Below the pieces are notes generated by a model that saw nothing but the letters and a program-made list of their open reading frames with translations, did not search any database and was not told the origin of the DNA. Below are positions 1-8,785 of a DNA stretch of 64,000 nt, one piece after another. The stretch spans positions 1-64,000 of the forward strand of contig JAGAKE010000003.1 of the NCBI GenBank assembly GCA_017625775.1, written 5' to 3'. How positions within the stretch are numbered: position 1 is the stretch's first letter; each line of letters opens with the position of its first letter. The position numbers and the translations under genes are program-made. Origin of the DNA: Fibrobacteraceae bacterium (GTDB lineage Bacteria; Fibrobacterota; Fibrobacteria; Fibrobacterales; Fibrobacteraceae).

Positions 1-84
1 CGACAAATCGAAATATATCGAAAAAATCTCGGTGAGAGTTTTAACGATTTTTTGGCAAAAAGTATATATTTGGAAATAGAATGA
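1..84 (+). CDS. 3' end of an unidentified gene (partial)
   Basis: Frame 1 is open from the first base and ends at TGA 82-84, giving about 27 residues of charged, protein-like sequence (it ends LAKSIYLEIE). The gene starts outside the window. Because a small lipoprotein gene and hsdR follow on the same strand, an HsdS or other restriction-system subunit is possible, but 27 residues are too few to assign a family. Confidence 0.35.
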   Translation, partial: RQIEIYRKNLGESFNDFLAKSIYLEIE

Positions 85-119
85 ATTCATTTTTTTTTTG
101 AAAGATCAGGGACTTTTAT

Positions 120-434
120 ATGAATCTTTGTAAAAAAATATTATTAGGGGCTGTTATTCTTGTATTATGTGCTTGTGGAAATCCTATTTTAGGAAAATGG
201 AAAGCAACATCTGGTGGAGAATTGCTTGCTTCTGTTGGTTGTGGTGAAGTGGAGTTTACTTCTTCAAAAGAGTATTCTTGTGGTATGGCACAAGACGTAG
301 AATACGAAATAGATGGAGATAAAGTTCTTGTAAAAGGTGCTCTCGGGGTATCTGTGGTTTATTATATGCAAGGAAAGAATAAAATGTATATGGAACTTTT
401 AGGAGATAGAGTGTATTGGGAAAAAATTAAATAG
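120..434 (+). CDS. Small lipoprotein, unknown function
   Basis: This 104-residue protein starts with a lysine-containing N-terminus and a hydrophobic stretch that ends in a lipobox (LCAC, Cys at about residue 19), so it should be lipidated and exported. The rest is a small beta-rich domain with a Gly-Lys-Trp motif just after the Cys, a pattern often seen in small lipocalin-like lipoproteins. It lies only 11 bases before hsdR. No specific role can be assigned, and the link to restriction is positional only. Confidence 0.7.
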   Translation: MNLCKKILLGAVILVLCACGNPILGKWKATSGGELLASVGCGEVEFTSSKEYSCGMAQDVEYEIDGDKVLVKGALGVSVVYYMQGKNKMYMELLGDRVYWEKIK

Positions 435-445
435 AGATTTTTTTA

Positions 446-3400
446 ATGACAAATTTTGATTATTTAAAAGCGAATTCGAAATTTGACACGTTTGCAGACG
501 TGGCGATTTCGGCGGAGAAAATATTACATATCGACATAGATTCTTGCGTGCTGAATTGCCGCAGGGCGATGGAGTTCGCTATTAAATGGATGTATTCTGT
601 GGATTCTTCGTTAGAAAAACCATATCAGGATAATTTGCTTAGTTTGATGAGTACAGATGAGTTTCATAACCTTATTGAAATAAATTTATGGAAACGTCTG
701 GATTTAATACGAAAAATAGGTAATAGAGTAAATCATAATGTAAAAAAAGTCTCTCGAGATGAAGCTATACAGTGTTTAGAGAACCTTTTTATTTTTTTAG
801 ATTTTATTGCATATTGTTATGGCGATTCTTATCAAGAAGTGAAATTTGATGTTAGTCTTTTAGAAAAACAAGAATCGTTAGAAAATGTAAAACCGCCATC
901 AGAAAAAGAACTTGATTTAAATGATTTAATTGAAGAAAATAAAAACATAAAAGAAGAAATTACGGCAAGGCGTAAAGAGCAATATGAAACTTATGTTCCA
1001 AAGCCTATTAATTTGTCGGAATACAAAACCAGGAAAATTTACATTGATACGATGTTGATTGATGCTGGATGGAAAGAAGGTAAAAACTGGCTTAATGAAG
1101 TTGAAATTTTAGAAATGCCAAATAAATCAGGTATTGGCTATGCAGATTATGTTCTTTATGATGATTCTCACAAACCCTTGGCGGTGATAGAAGCTAAACG
1201 CACTTGTGTTGATGTGGCACAAGGGAGACAACAAGCAAAATTATATGCAGATTATTTAGAAAAGAAATACCATCGCCGACCAGTTGTATTTTTAACAAAT
1301 GGATTTGAAACCAGAATTATTGATGGCTGTTATCCAGAAAGAAATTGTGCAGCGATTTATTCAAAAAGTGATTTAGAAAAAATGTTTAATTTGCATGCTT
1401 TGCGACAAAATCTTTCGTATGTTTCGATTGATAAAAAAATTGCAGGGCGTTATTATCAAGAAGGCGCGATTAAAGCAGCATGCGATAGCTTTGACAAGAA
1501 AAATCGCAGGAAAGTTTTATTTGTTATGGCTACAGGTTCTGGAAAAACAAGAACCATAATAGCATTGTGTAAAGTTCTTTTAGATTATGGCTGGGTAAAA
1601 AATATTTTGTTCTTAGCTGATAGAAATTCTTTAGTAACTCAAGCAAAAAGGAATTTTGTAAATTTTTTACCTGATTTATCATGTTCAAATTTAGTTGAAG
1701 ATAAAGAAAATTATACAGCTCATTGTATTTTTTCAACATATAATACAATGATGAATTGTATTGATTCTGCAAAAAATGAGAATGACGAAAAGTTGTTTAC
1801 TTGTGGTCATTTTGATTTAGTAATTTGTGATGAAGCGCACCGTTCTATTTATAATAAATACAAGGATATTTTCAATTATTTTGATGCTCCTTTGGTTGGA
1901 TTGACTGCAACTCCTAAAGATGAAATAGATAAAAATACATATGAAATTTTTGAATTGGAAAATGGAGTGCCTACTTATGGTTATGAATTGGCTCAAGCAG
2001 TAAAAGATGGTTTCCTTGTTGATTTTGTATCTGTAGAAACAAAGCTTAAGTTTATTGAAGATGGCATTGTTTATGATGATTTGTCAGAAGAAGAAAAAGA
2101 AGAATATGAAAATAATTTTGCTCGTGATGGAGAATTACCTGAAAAAATAGAGTCGTCTGCTTTGAATGATTGGGTTTTTAATGAAAGTACAATAAAAGAA
2201 GTTTTGAATATTTTAATGACAAATGGAATAAAAATTGATTATGGGCAAAAAATAGGGAAGACAATTATTTTTGCAAAAAACCATCTTCATGCAGAAGCAA
2301 TTTTTAAAGTGTTTAATAAGAATTATCCGCATCTTGCCGATTATGCAAAAGTGATTGATAATAAAATAAAATATTCTCAAGACGCAATAGATGAATTTTC
2401 TGAAGCTGATAAATTACCGCAAATAGCTATTTCAGTCGATATGTTGGATACAGGGGTTGATGTACCTGAAGTTTTGAATCTTGTTTTCTTTAAAAAGGTG
2501 ATGAGCAAGGCAAAATTCTGGCAAATGATTGGGCGCGGAACGCGAACATGTGAAGGCTTGTTAGATGGGGAAGATAAGAATAAATTTTACATATTTGATT
2601 TTTGTGGAAATTTTGAATTTTTTAGAATGAGTAAGGGGAAAGCTTCGGCGACTACAATGTCGTTGTCTGAAGCTATTTTTAATTTGGAATTTCAAATGGC
2701 TTATAAGTTGCAAGATTTACAGTATCAAGAAGAGGAACTTATTGAATACAGAAAAAATCTTGTAAATGTAATGGTTGAAAAAGTCCAAGAATTGGATAGA
2801 AATAATTTTTCTATTCGACAGCATATCAAATATGTTGATACTTATTCTGTAAAAGAAAACTATCAAGCTTTAACTTATGAAAGCACATTAAATGTTAAAG
2901 AAGAGTTAGCTCCATATATATTACCAGATAATGATGATGTTAGTGCTTTGCGATTTGATGCTTTACTGTTTGGTTTAGAATTAGCTTGCCTTGTTCAGAA
3001 AAAATATGGAAAAGCGAAAAAGGATTTGTTGCGAATTGTTCGCAATATTAGCAGCACGGCTAATATTCCAGAAATACAGGTTCAATCAGAATTGATTAAT
3101 AAAATATTGCATACGGATTTTGTTGATAAAGCAGGAATTGCTGATTTTGAAACGATTCGGGAAAATTTGCGGAATTTGGTCAAATATATTGTTAATGAAA
3201 GAAAAATTTATGAGACAAATTTTGAAGAAGATATTTTATCAATGGAGTATCATGAAGCCGATCTTGAATCAGAAGAATTGAATAATTATAAAGCGAAAGC
3301 TGAATATTATGTGCGTAAAAATCAAGATCATCCTGTAATTGCAAAATTGAAAACCAATATTCCGTTAACGGCAAATGATGTTTTGAGTTTAGAGAATATT

Positions 3401-3742
3401 CTTTGGGGTGAACTAGGCTCAAAAAGAGAATACGAAGCAGAATATGGAACGAAGCCATTAGGAGAGTTTGTTAGAGAAATTGTTGGTTTAGATATGAATG
3501 CGGCAAAAACAGCTTTTTCAAAATTTTTAGATAATGCAAATTTAGATAGCCGACAAATTTATTTTATAAATCAGATTGTAGAATACATTGTGCAAAATGG
3601 GATGATGAAGGATTTTTCAGTTCTTCAAGATTCGCCTTTTACAGATAAAGGTAGTGTGGTTGATGTATTTAGTGATGATTTGAATTTATGGCTTGAAATA
3701 AAAAGCGTTATAGAAAAAATAAATGCCAATGCAGCGGCTTAA
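446..3742 (+). CDS. hsdR: Type I restriction enzyme R subunit (HsdR), with an N-terminal DUF4145-like domain
   Basis: This 1098-residue protein has the layout of an EcoEI/KpnAI-type HsdR: the ATP-driven translocase and nuclease of a type I restriction system. Residues 1-125 resemble DUF4145. A PD-(D/E)XK nuclease lies at about 232-252 (YADYVLYDD, then VIEAKRT). The SF2 helicase motor has Walker A ATGSGKT near 362, DEAH near 462, LTATP near 490 and the arginine-finger motif QMIGRGTRT near 693. The last 300 residues match the HsdR C-terminal region that binds the methylase. No HsdM or HsdS lies next to it. An HsdM begins at 62091, too far away to be the same operon; the partners may lie upstream of the window. 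Confidence 0.93.
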   Translation: MTNFDYLKANSKFDTFADVAISAEKILHIDIDSCVLNCRRAMEFAIKWMYSVDSSLEKPYQDNLLSLMSTDEFHNLIEINLWKRLDLIRKIGNRVNHNVKKVSRDEAIQCLENLFIFLDFIAYCYGDSYQEVKFDVSLLEKQESLENVKPPSEKELDLNDLIEENKNIKEEITARRKEQYETYVPKPINLSEYKTRKIYIDTMLIDAGWKEGKNWLNEVEILEMPNKSGIGYADYVLYDDSHKPLAVIEAKRTCVDVAQGRQQAKLYADYLEKKYHRRPVVFLTNGFETRIIDGCYPERNCAAIYSKSDLEKMFNLHALRQNLSYVSIDKKIAGRYYQEGAIKAACDSFDKKNRRKVLFVMATGSGKTRTIIALCKVLLDYGWVKNILFLADRNSLVTQAKRNFVNFLPDLSCSNLVEDKENYTAHCIFSTYNTMMNCIDSAKNENDEKLFTCGHFDLVICDEAHRSIYNKYKDIFNYFDAPLVGLTATPKDEIDKNTYEIFELENGVPTYGYELAQAVKDGFLVDFVSVETKLKFIEDGIVYDDLSEEEKEEYENNFARDGELPEKIESSALNDWVFNESTIKEVLNILMTNGIKIDYGQKIGKTIIFAKNHLHAEAIFKVFNKNYPHLADYAKVIDNKIKYSQDAIDEFSEADKLPQIAISVDMLDTGVDVPEVLNLVFFKKVMSKAKFWQMIGRGTRTCEGLLDGEDKNKFYIFDFCGNFEFFRMSKGKASATTMSLSEAIFNLEFQMAYKLQDLQYQEEELIEYRKNLVNVMVEKVQELDRNNFSIRQHIKYVDTYSVKENYQALTYESTLNVKEELAPYILPDNDDVSALRFDALLFGLELACLVQKKYGKAKKDLLRIVRNISSTANIPEIQVQSELINKILHTDFVDKAGIADFETIRENLRNLVKYIVNERKIYETNFEEDILSMEYHEADLESEELNNYKAKAEYYVRKNQDHPVIAKLKTNIPLTANDVLSLENILWGELGSKREYEAEYGTKPLGEFVREIVGLDMNAAKTAFSKFLDNANLDSRQIYFINQIVEYIVQNGMMKDFSVLQDSPFTDKGSVVDVFSDDLNLWLEIKSVIEKINANAAA

Positions 3743-3797
3743 AGCACTCTTTGTAATTATCATTACAGAAAGGGTAGTGAGCAACAACATGCGAACT

Positions 3798-3820
3798 AGG
3801 GAAAGGCTTTTCCCTTTTTT
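3798..3820 (+). terminator. Intrinsic terminator after hsdR
   Basis: AGGGAAA (3798-3804) pairs with TTTCCCT (3809-3815) around a GGCT loop, and the T-run continues to 3820. It lies 56 bases after the hsdR stop and also separates hsdR from the convergent rmlD gene. Confidence 0.8.
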
Positions 3821-3845
3821 GTAAACACTAAAAAGTTTAGTTTAT

Positions 3846-4769
3846 TTAAAATTCGATTTCCTTTAAGTAGCGGGAAAGAGCGTCTTGCCAAGTGGGGAGT
3901 CTTGAAAAGCCTGCTTCTGAGAGTTTGGATTTGTCTAGCCGGCTGTTGAATGGGCGAGCAGCTTTGCTTATGCCGTATTCTGCGGTGGTTACAGGTAGCA
4001 CTTTGGTGGAAAGATTTGCTTGTTTGTAGATTTCTTTTGTGAAATCAAACCAACTGATGTAACCGCCTTCGTTTGTGGCATGATAGTAACCATATTTTTC
4101 GCTATTTGCCATTTCGACAAGAAGCTTTGCTAAGTCGCTTGTGTAAGTTGGCGTTCCGATTTGATCGTTTACCACGCGAACGGTGTCGTGCTTTTGGGCA
4201 ACTTGAAGCATGGTTTTAATAAAGTTTTTGCCGTTTTTCCCGAATACCCAGGCGATGCGGACAATGAAGAATTTTTCAAGAAGAGAACTTACGGCGAGTT
4301 CTCCGTCGAGTTTGCTTTGCCCGTAAACGTTTAATGGTTGGTAGTCTTTGCAATCGGGTTCCCAAGGAGTTTCTCCTTGTCCATTGAAAACGTAATCAGT
4401 GCTGATATAAATCATTTTGCAGTTGAGTTTTTTGCAAGCTTCGGCTATGTTTCTTGTGCCTTCGGCATTGATTTTATGGACTTTTTCTTGGTGTTCTGGT
4501 TCTTCGGCTAAATCTACAGCGGTCCAGGCGGCGCAATGAATAACCACACTTGGCTGTTCTTCGAATAAGATTTTTTCTACCGCGGTTTTATCTGTAATAT
4601 CCATTGAACGATAATGCATAGATTGAATCGCTTCGTGATCGTTAATGCCTGAATATTCTGGGGAAATATCACTTCCGACTGAGGAGATTCCATGGCGAAA
4701 TAATTCAATAATTAAATCATGACCTAATTGGCCGGCAACGCCTGTAACAAAAACTTTTTCCATGCTCAT
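3846..4769 (-). CDS. rfbD: dTDP-4-dehydrorhamnose reductase (RmlD-like)
   Basis: The 307-residue protein is an extended short-chain dehydrogenase that makes dTDP-L-rhamnose for cell-surface polysaccharides. A Rossmann nucleotide-binding loop (GVAGQLG) is at 10-16, STDYVF at 123-128, and the catalytic Tyr149/Lys153 pair lies in YGQSK. The length is normal for the family. Two in-frame ATGs (4769 and 4763) are possible starts and neither has a clear ribosome-binding site. It is the last gene of a minus-strand run, 17 bases after the small membrane protein. The other rhamnose genes are not in the window. Confidence 0.9.
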   Translation of the reverse strand: MSMEKVFVTGVAGQLGHDLIIELFRHGISSVGSDISPEYSGINDHEAIQSMHYRSMDITDKTAVEKILFEEQPSVVIHCAAWTAVDLAEEPEHQEKVHKINAEGTRNIAEACKKLNCKMIYISTDYVFNGQGETPWEPDCKDYQPLNVYGQSKLDGELAVSSLLEKFFIVRIAWVFGKNGKNFIKTMLQVAQKHDTVRVVNDQIGTPTYTSDLAKLLVEMANSEKYGYYHATNEGGYISWFDFTKEIYKQANLSTKVLPVTTAEYGISKAARPFNSRLDKSKLSEAGFSRLPTWQDALSRYLKEIEF

Positions 4770-4786
4770 AAATTAGTTTAATTTGT

Positions 4787-5176
4787 TTAGGGTGAAACGG
4801 GAACACTTGCTATAGTGATAAAATAGGAAAGTGCGGAAGTGGCTGTAAGGGGAAATATGATTTTTCTTTCTAAACTTTCTCCGGCAGCGGCAATTTTTAT
4901 AGCATTGAATGTAAGGAAGAGCGCAAAAATAACAGCCAATATTCGAACAATAATTCCTGGGAAGGGAAGATTTATTACGGCGCCAGTTTGAAGTAATGTT
5001 AGAAGAATTAGAATTTGCGTGAAAACAGAAGCAAGAAACGCTCCGCGAAATTCTTTTGGCAACACCCTATATTTTCCATCAAGCGTAATGGCGGCAAAAG
5101 GAACTCCTAAAATTAGAAGCATGTAAAGAATAATCTGGATTCCTAAAGCAAAAGAACCAATTAATGCAAAAATCAT
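4787..5176 (-). CDS. Small integral membrane protein
   Basis: The protein has 129 residues from the ATG at 5176. That start is preferred because its ATG overlaps the queH stop as ATGA, which suggests translational coupling; the longer reading frame to 5239 would run 67 bases into queH. Four hydrophobic segments are visible at roughly 4-24, 40-62, 68-86 and 104-124, separated by short charged loops. No family is recognised. Its place after queH could hint at a precursor transporter, but it does not look like the QueT or YhhQ families, so this is only a guess. Confidence 0.75.
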   Translation of the reverse strand: MIFALIGSFALGIQIILYMLLILGVPFAAITLDGKYRVLPKEFRGAFLASVFTQILILLTLLQTGAVINLPFPGIIVRILAVIFALFLTFNAIKIAAAGESLERKIIFPLTATSALSYFITIASVPVSP

Positions 5177-5823
5177 AATAACTCCGATTCTTTCCGTTTT
5201 GCTTCTCTTGCCTTGGCTTCTTGCAAAGAATAAACGCAACCACAGAAATTTTGCCTATAAAGGTTGTATTCCTTTGAAAGTTCAATGGAGCGAGCATAGC
5301 CGCCCTTTTTCTTAAAATCTGATGGTAAATGAGTAACGCCAATGGCGTCCCCTTCTTCTTTGCCAATTTTGTTTAAAAGTTCTGCATTTTTTAGTGGGCT
5401 AATGGAAAGTGTGGTGGTGTAGTAGTCGGCGTTTAATTCTTTGGCTAATTTTGCTGCTTCTGAAAGACGAAGTTTAAAGCATTGCTCGCATCGTTTTCCG
5501 CCTTCAGGTTCTTGTTCTAATCCTTTTACAACTTGAAAGAAACGTTCCGGTTCGTATTTGCCTTCAATGAGAGTAATTTCATTTTCAGATTTGAATTCTT
5601 GAACAAAGCGCTTGATTTCTTCAATGCGAAGAGTGTATTCTTCTTTTGGAGAAATGTTTGGGTTGTAGTAAAATACGGTAATCCGAAAATATTTAGATAA
5701 GTATTCAAGGCAATGGCTGCTGCAAGGGGCGCAACAAGCATGCAACAAAAGATGAGGCGTGCGGCCTTCTTTTTGAAGTTTTTCAATTAGTTTTGATAGT
5801 TGTTGGGAATAATTTTCCCGCAT
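5173..5823 (-). CDS. queH: Epoxyqueuosine reductase QueH
   Basis: The 216-residue protein catalyses the last step of queuosine synthesis in tRNA, reducing epoxyqueuosine to queuosine. It is the non-cobalamin alternative to QueG. The family's cysteine pattern is intact: HACCAPC near 29-34 with Cys38, CEQC at 112-115 and the C-terminal CGC at 193-195. These cysteines bind an Fe-S cluster and a second metal in characterised QueH. The start codon directly abuts the tetR stop with no spacer, and the stop overlaps the next gene by ATGA. Confidence 0.92.
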   Translation of the reverse strand: MRENYSQQLSKLIEKLQKEGRTPHLLLHACCAPCSSHCLEYLSKYFRITVFYYNPNISPKEEYTLRIEEIKRFVQEFKSENEITLIEGKYEPERFFQVVKGLEQEPEGGKRCEQCFKLRLSEAAKLAKELNADYYTTTLSISPLKNAELLNKIGKEEGDAIGVTHLPSDFKKKGGYARSIELSKEYNLYRQNFCGCVYSLQEAKAREAKRKESELL

Positions 5824-6480
5824 TTAATTAGCTTCCGTTTTGAGAACTGAACGAATGATAAAATCTGCGGCAGCATTTAGCATTGCTTTTGTGCTGACTG
5901 GGTGAGGTTCGTGTTCTGCAAACGAGTGGGCATGAAGAAGAAGTTGGTGTAAAATTAAGAAAATAATTCTTGATGCCATTTCCATGTTCAAAAGTCGAAT
6001 TTCATTTTTATTCAAGGCGTATTCTAAAATTCTATAAATCATATTCCGAGCAGGATCAATACATTCCCTTGTGTAGAATGCGGTAAGCTCTGGGAAATTT
6101 TGAGATTCTGAAGTTAAAAGTTTTGGAATGCCTCGGCAAGTATCGCTTTCAAGCAAATCCCACCAGCGTTGAACTAGAGTACGAATAAGTTCTTGCGGTG
6201 AATCGGTGAAATTATCAATAATATTGTCGGCATAATGAAGAAGTGGCTTAATGGATTCTTCAATAACTGCTTTGAAAAGAGATTCTTTATTTTCAAAATA
6301 AACATAGAGTGTGCCTGGTTGAATTCCTGCAAGTTTTGCAATGTCTGCAACTTTTGTGGCAGCAAAACCTTGGGAAACAAATAAAACTCTTGCTGCTTGA
6401 ATAATTTCAGAGGGGCGTTGTTCTTTTCGGCGTTGCCAGCGGTTTCCTTCCGAATTAAGATTTACTTGTTTTTCTTCCAT
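5824..6480 (-). CDS. TetR-family transcriptional regulator
   Basis: This 218-residue protein has a classical TetR N-terminal helix-turn-helix (about 22-65; the core AKLAGIQPGTLYVYFENKE carries the family's TLYxYFxNKE signature) and a helical ligand-binding domain. It is encoded just downstream of a MATE exporter and just upstream of queH, so it may control that run, especially the exporter. The effector is unknown. Confidence 0.9.
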   Translation of the reverse strand: MEEKQVNLNSEGNRWQRRKEQRPSEIIQAARVLFVSQGFAATKVADIAKLAGIQPGTLYVYFENKESLFKAVIEESIKPLLHYADNIIDNFTDSPQELIRTLVQRWWDLLESDTCRGIPKLLTSESQNFPELTAFYTRECIDPARNMIYRILEYALNKNEIRLLNMEMASRIIFLILHQLLLHAHSFAEHEPHPVSTKAMLNAAADFIIRSVLKTEAN

Positions 6481-6516
6481 AGTAGCTCTAGATTGATAAA
6501 AAGACCTAAATTAAAA

Positions 6517-7920
6517 TTAACTTTTTTTGTTTAAAGCAGTATGCGTTTCAAAGTCATTGTGGGGCATTTTCTTTAGTTCTTTGTAAAGTAAAACTATTCC
6601 AAGGATAGCGGCTCCGGTATCGGCAATAGGAGCAGCTAAAAATACACCTTTTAGCCCAAAAATATAGGCCATTAGTAAAATCATTGGAATAAGTAAAAAA
6701 ACTTGACGCATTAGATTTTGAATAATAGCTCGTCCGGGTTTTCCGGTTCCTTGGAAAAAATTAGCAGAAAGTGCACCAACAGCAATCATTGGGATTCCGA
6801 AAAGCCATAGTCGCATACCAGAAGATGCTAAGTTTGTTAAATCTTGATTGCCTCCAGAAAAAGGAGCGACTAAATGCTCGGCAAAAGTTTGAACGAATAA
6901 CCAAATAAGCAGCATTATAGAGGTGCCATAAACAAGAGGAAGTTTTAGAAGTTTTCGAACACGAGCAAATTTTTTGGCACCAAAATTATACCCAATTAAA
7001 GGTTGAATTCCCTGAATGAAACCAAGAAGAGGCATTACAAGAAGCATTGCAACACTATTGATGATTCCAAAAGCAGAAATTGCTAGGTCACCGCTTTGGT
7101 AGGTACTTTTCATGCCGTAATAAGCAAGGCTATTGTTGAGAACTACATTCATTAAACTATTGCAAATTTGCATAAGACTAGGAGGAAGCCCGAGTAAAAA
7201 TATTTTGCGAACAAAAGGAAGCTTTAGGCGCATGTACCTAAATCCAAGTTTGATAGGCGTATTTTTCTTAAAGAAGAAACTGATTACAAAAATGCTTGCG
7301 ATGAATTGGGAAAGAATGGTGGCATAAGCAGCTCCTTCAATTCCCCAATGAAATTTCATAATAAAGAGCCAATCAAAAAATACATTACAGCCTGCGCCAA
7401 TGATGTTTCGAATCATAGCTGTTTTTGGATGCCCCATGGAACGAATAAAATGGTTCATGCCAGGCGTTATTGTCTGAAAAATAGCTCCACATAAAATGAT
7501 TCTCATGTAAGAAGTGGCGTAAGGTAATGTTTCTTCGCTTGCCCCAAAAGAACGAAGTAAAGGCTCCATAAATATTTGACCAAAGACGAAAGAAAAGAGC
7601 GCCATTAAGATAAGTAGTAACAGAGCGTTATTCAAGATAATTTTTGCTTGTTCGTATTTTTGTTCTCCAAGGCGAATGGAAAATAAGGTATTTGCGCCCA
7701 CTCCAATAATCATTGAAAGCGCCATAATGAATAGAGAAATTGGAAAACAAAGCGTGATGCCTGCAATTCCGAGATAACCAACGCCTTGACCGACAAAGTA
7801 ACGATCCACTATGTTGTACAAAGATTCAATAACCATGCTTACAATAGCGGGAACGGAAAAAGTCAAAATAAGCCTTGGGATACTTGCTGTACCTAGGCTA
7901 TTCAATTTATGATTAAGCAC
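6517..7920 (-). CDS. MATE-family multidrug/toxin exporter
   Basis: This 467-residue protein has about twelve hydrophobic segments in two homologous halves. N-terminal motifs typical of MATE Na+/H+-driven exporters include TFSVPAIVSMVIESLYNIVD, with GQG shortly after. It uses a GTG start at 7920 that overlaps the TAG stop of the FHA gene by one base, so the two genes are probably co-translated. A TetR gene follows 36 bases downstream, a common arrangement for drug exporters and their repressors. Confidence 0.92.
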   Translation of the reverse strand: MLNHKLNSLGTASIPRLILTFSVPAIVSMVIESLYNIVDRYFVGQGVGYLGIAGITLCFPISLFIMALSMIIGVGANTLFSIRLGEQKYEQAKIILNNALLLLILMALFSFVFGQIFMEPLLRSFGASEETLPYATSYMRIILCGAIFQTITPGMNHFIRSMGHPKTAMIRNIIGAGCNVFFDWLFIMKFHWGIEGAAYATILSQFIASIFVISFFFKKNTPIKLGFRYMRLKLPFVRKIFLLGLPPSLMQICNSLMNVVLNNSLAYYGMKSTYQSGDLAISAFGIINSVAMLLVMPLLGFIQGIQPLIGYNFGAKKFARVRKLLKLPLVYGTSIMLLIWLFVQTFAEHLVAPFSGGNQDLTNLASSGMRLWLFGIPMIAVGALSANFFQGTGKPGRAIIQNLMRQVFLLIPMILLMAYIFGLKGVFLAAPIADTGAAILGIVLLYKELKKMPHNDFETHTALNKKS

Positions 7921-8663
7921 TATGCTTCCTTTAGAGAATTTAAAATGCGTTGTTGTTGCAAAATGTCTTTTGGGAATTCAAGAAAGTCTATATGCGAAAT
8001 GACTTCTAGTTTTAAAGGAGAATCGTTCCAAAAGAGTTTGTGGTTTTGTAATGCATTCGTGAAATTATTTGCTTCTTTCTTAATATCTTCTGTAGAAATT
8101 CCTGAGTAAAGAATTTTGAAATGTAATGGTTCTGGAGAATGTAATAGGTGAAGGAAATTCTTTTCGCTGTTGATGATAGAAGCGAATTTTAATGTGAATG
8201 ATTTTGGTAAGGCAACGTCTAAATTGGTTTTGATTTTTAAATCAATGATAGATATAGATGTGTTATTTCGTGATGCGAAAGATAGAAACCCCTTGACGCA
8301 TGAAATGAAGTATTCTTTTGAAAAAATATCTTGCTTGGTAAAATTTTCGGTAAGATCTGATGGAGCTTGGAAAATTACCTTGAGCATGGTGGCGCCAATT
8401 TGAATGTGATCGCCATGGTTTAAATCAACCTCTTGTTGATCGTTGTAATTTACAAGTGTGCCATTAGTGCTGTGCAAATCACGGAGTTTGAGTTTCCCTT
8501 CTGAATAGGTGATTTCGCAATGCTCTCTAGAAACTAAGTCGTCGTTTAGACGAATGTCGGCAGAAAGTCCGCGGCCAATAATTGACTTACCTTCTGGAAT
8601 TTCAAGAAGTCTTTGTTGTTCAATCGGGAAAAGGATTTTGAAAAAGGGTTTTGTCTGAATCAC
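7920..8663 (-). CDS. FHA-domain protein with a degenerate GGDEF-like C-terminal domain
   Basis: The 247-residue protein starts at GTG 8663. Residues 1-100 form a forkhead-associated, phosphothreonine-binding domain with all core residues: Gly30-Arg31, SREHC at 45-49 and STNGT at 65-69. The C-terminal 135 residues have the strand/helix rhythm of a diguanylate cyclase (SISIIDLKI where active enzymes have their first metal-binding Asp; HFKILYSG in place of GGDEF plus the next strand), but the GG(D/E)EF signature is absent, so it should be catalytically dead. It is the first gene of the minus-strand run and is divergent from the S41 protease gene. Confidence 0.82.
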   Translation of the reverse strand: MIQTKPFFKILFPIEQQRLLEIPEGKSIIGRGLSADIRLNDDLVSREHCEITYSEGKLKLRDLHSTNGTLVNYNDQQEVDLNHGDHIQIGATMLKVIFQAPSDLTENFTKQDIFSKEYFISCVKGFLSFASRNNTSISIIDLKIKTNLDVALPKSFTLKFASIINSEKNFLHLLHSPEPLHFKILYSGISTEDIKKEANNFTNALQNHKLFWNDSPLKLEVISHIDFLEFPKDILQQQRILNSLKEA

Positions 8664-8785
8664 GCGCTAAAAATAGTCATTTTTTATTGAGTATTAAAGG
8701 GCCGAAAATCATATTTGAATTAAATTGCTTGATTGGTTGTAGAACGCCTTGTTTAAATAATTATATTATAAAAAGAGGATTTGTT

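Noticed and set aside
5177-5239. Longer start of the membrane protein next to queH
   Set aside because: It would overlap queH by 67 bases and adds a basic non-membrane stretch; the ATGA start at 5176 suits coupling.
8651-8785. Upstream TTG start for the S41 protease
   Set aside because: It would overlap the divergent FHA gene and bury the lipoprotein signal; AAGAGGA precedes ATG 8786.
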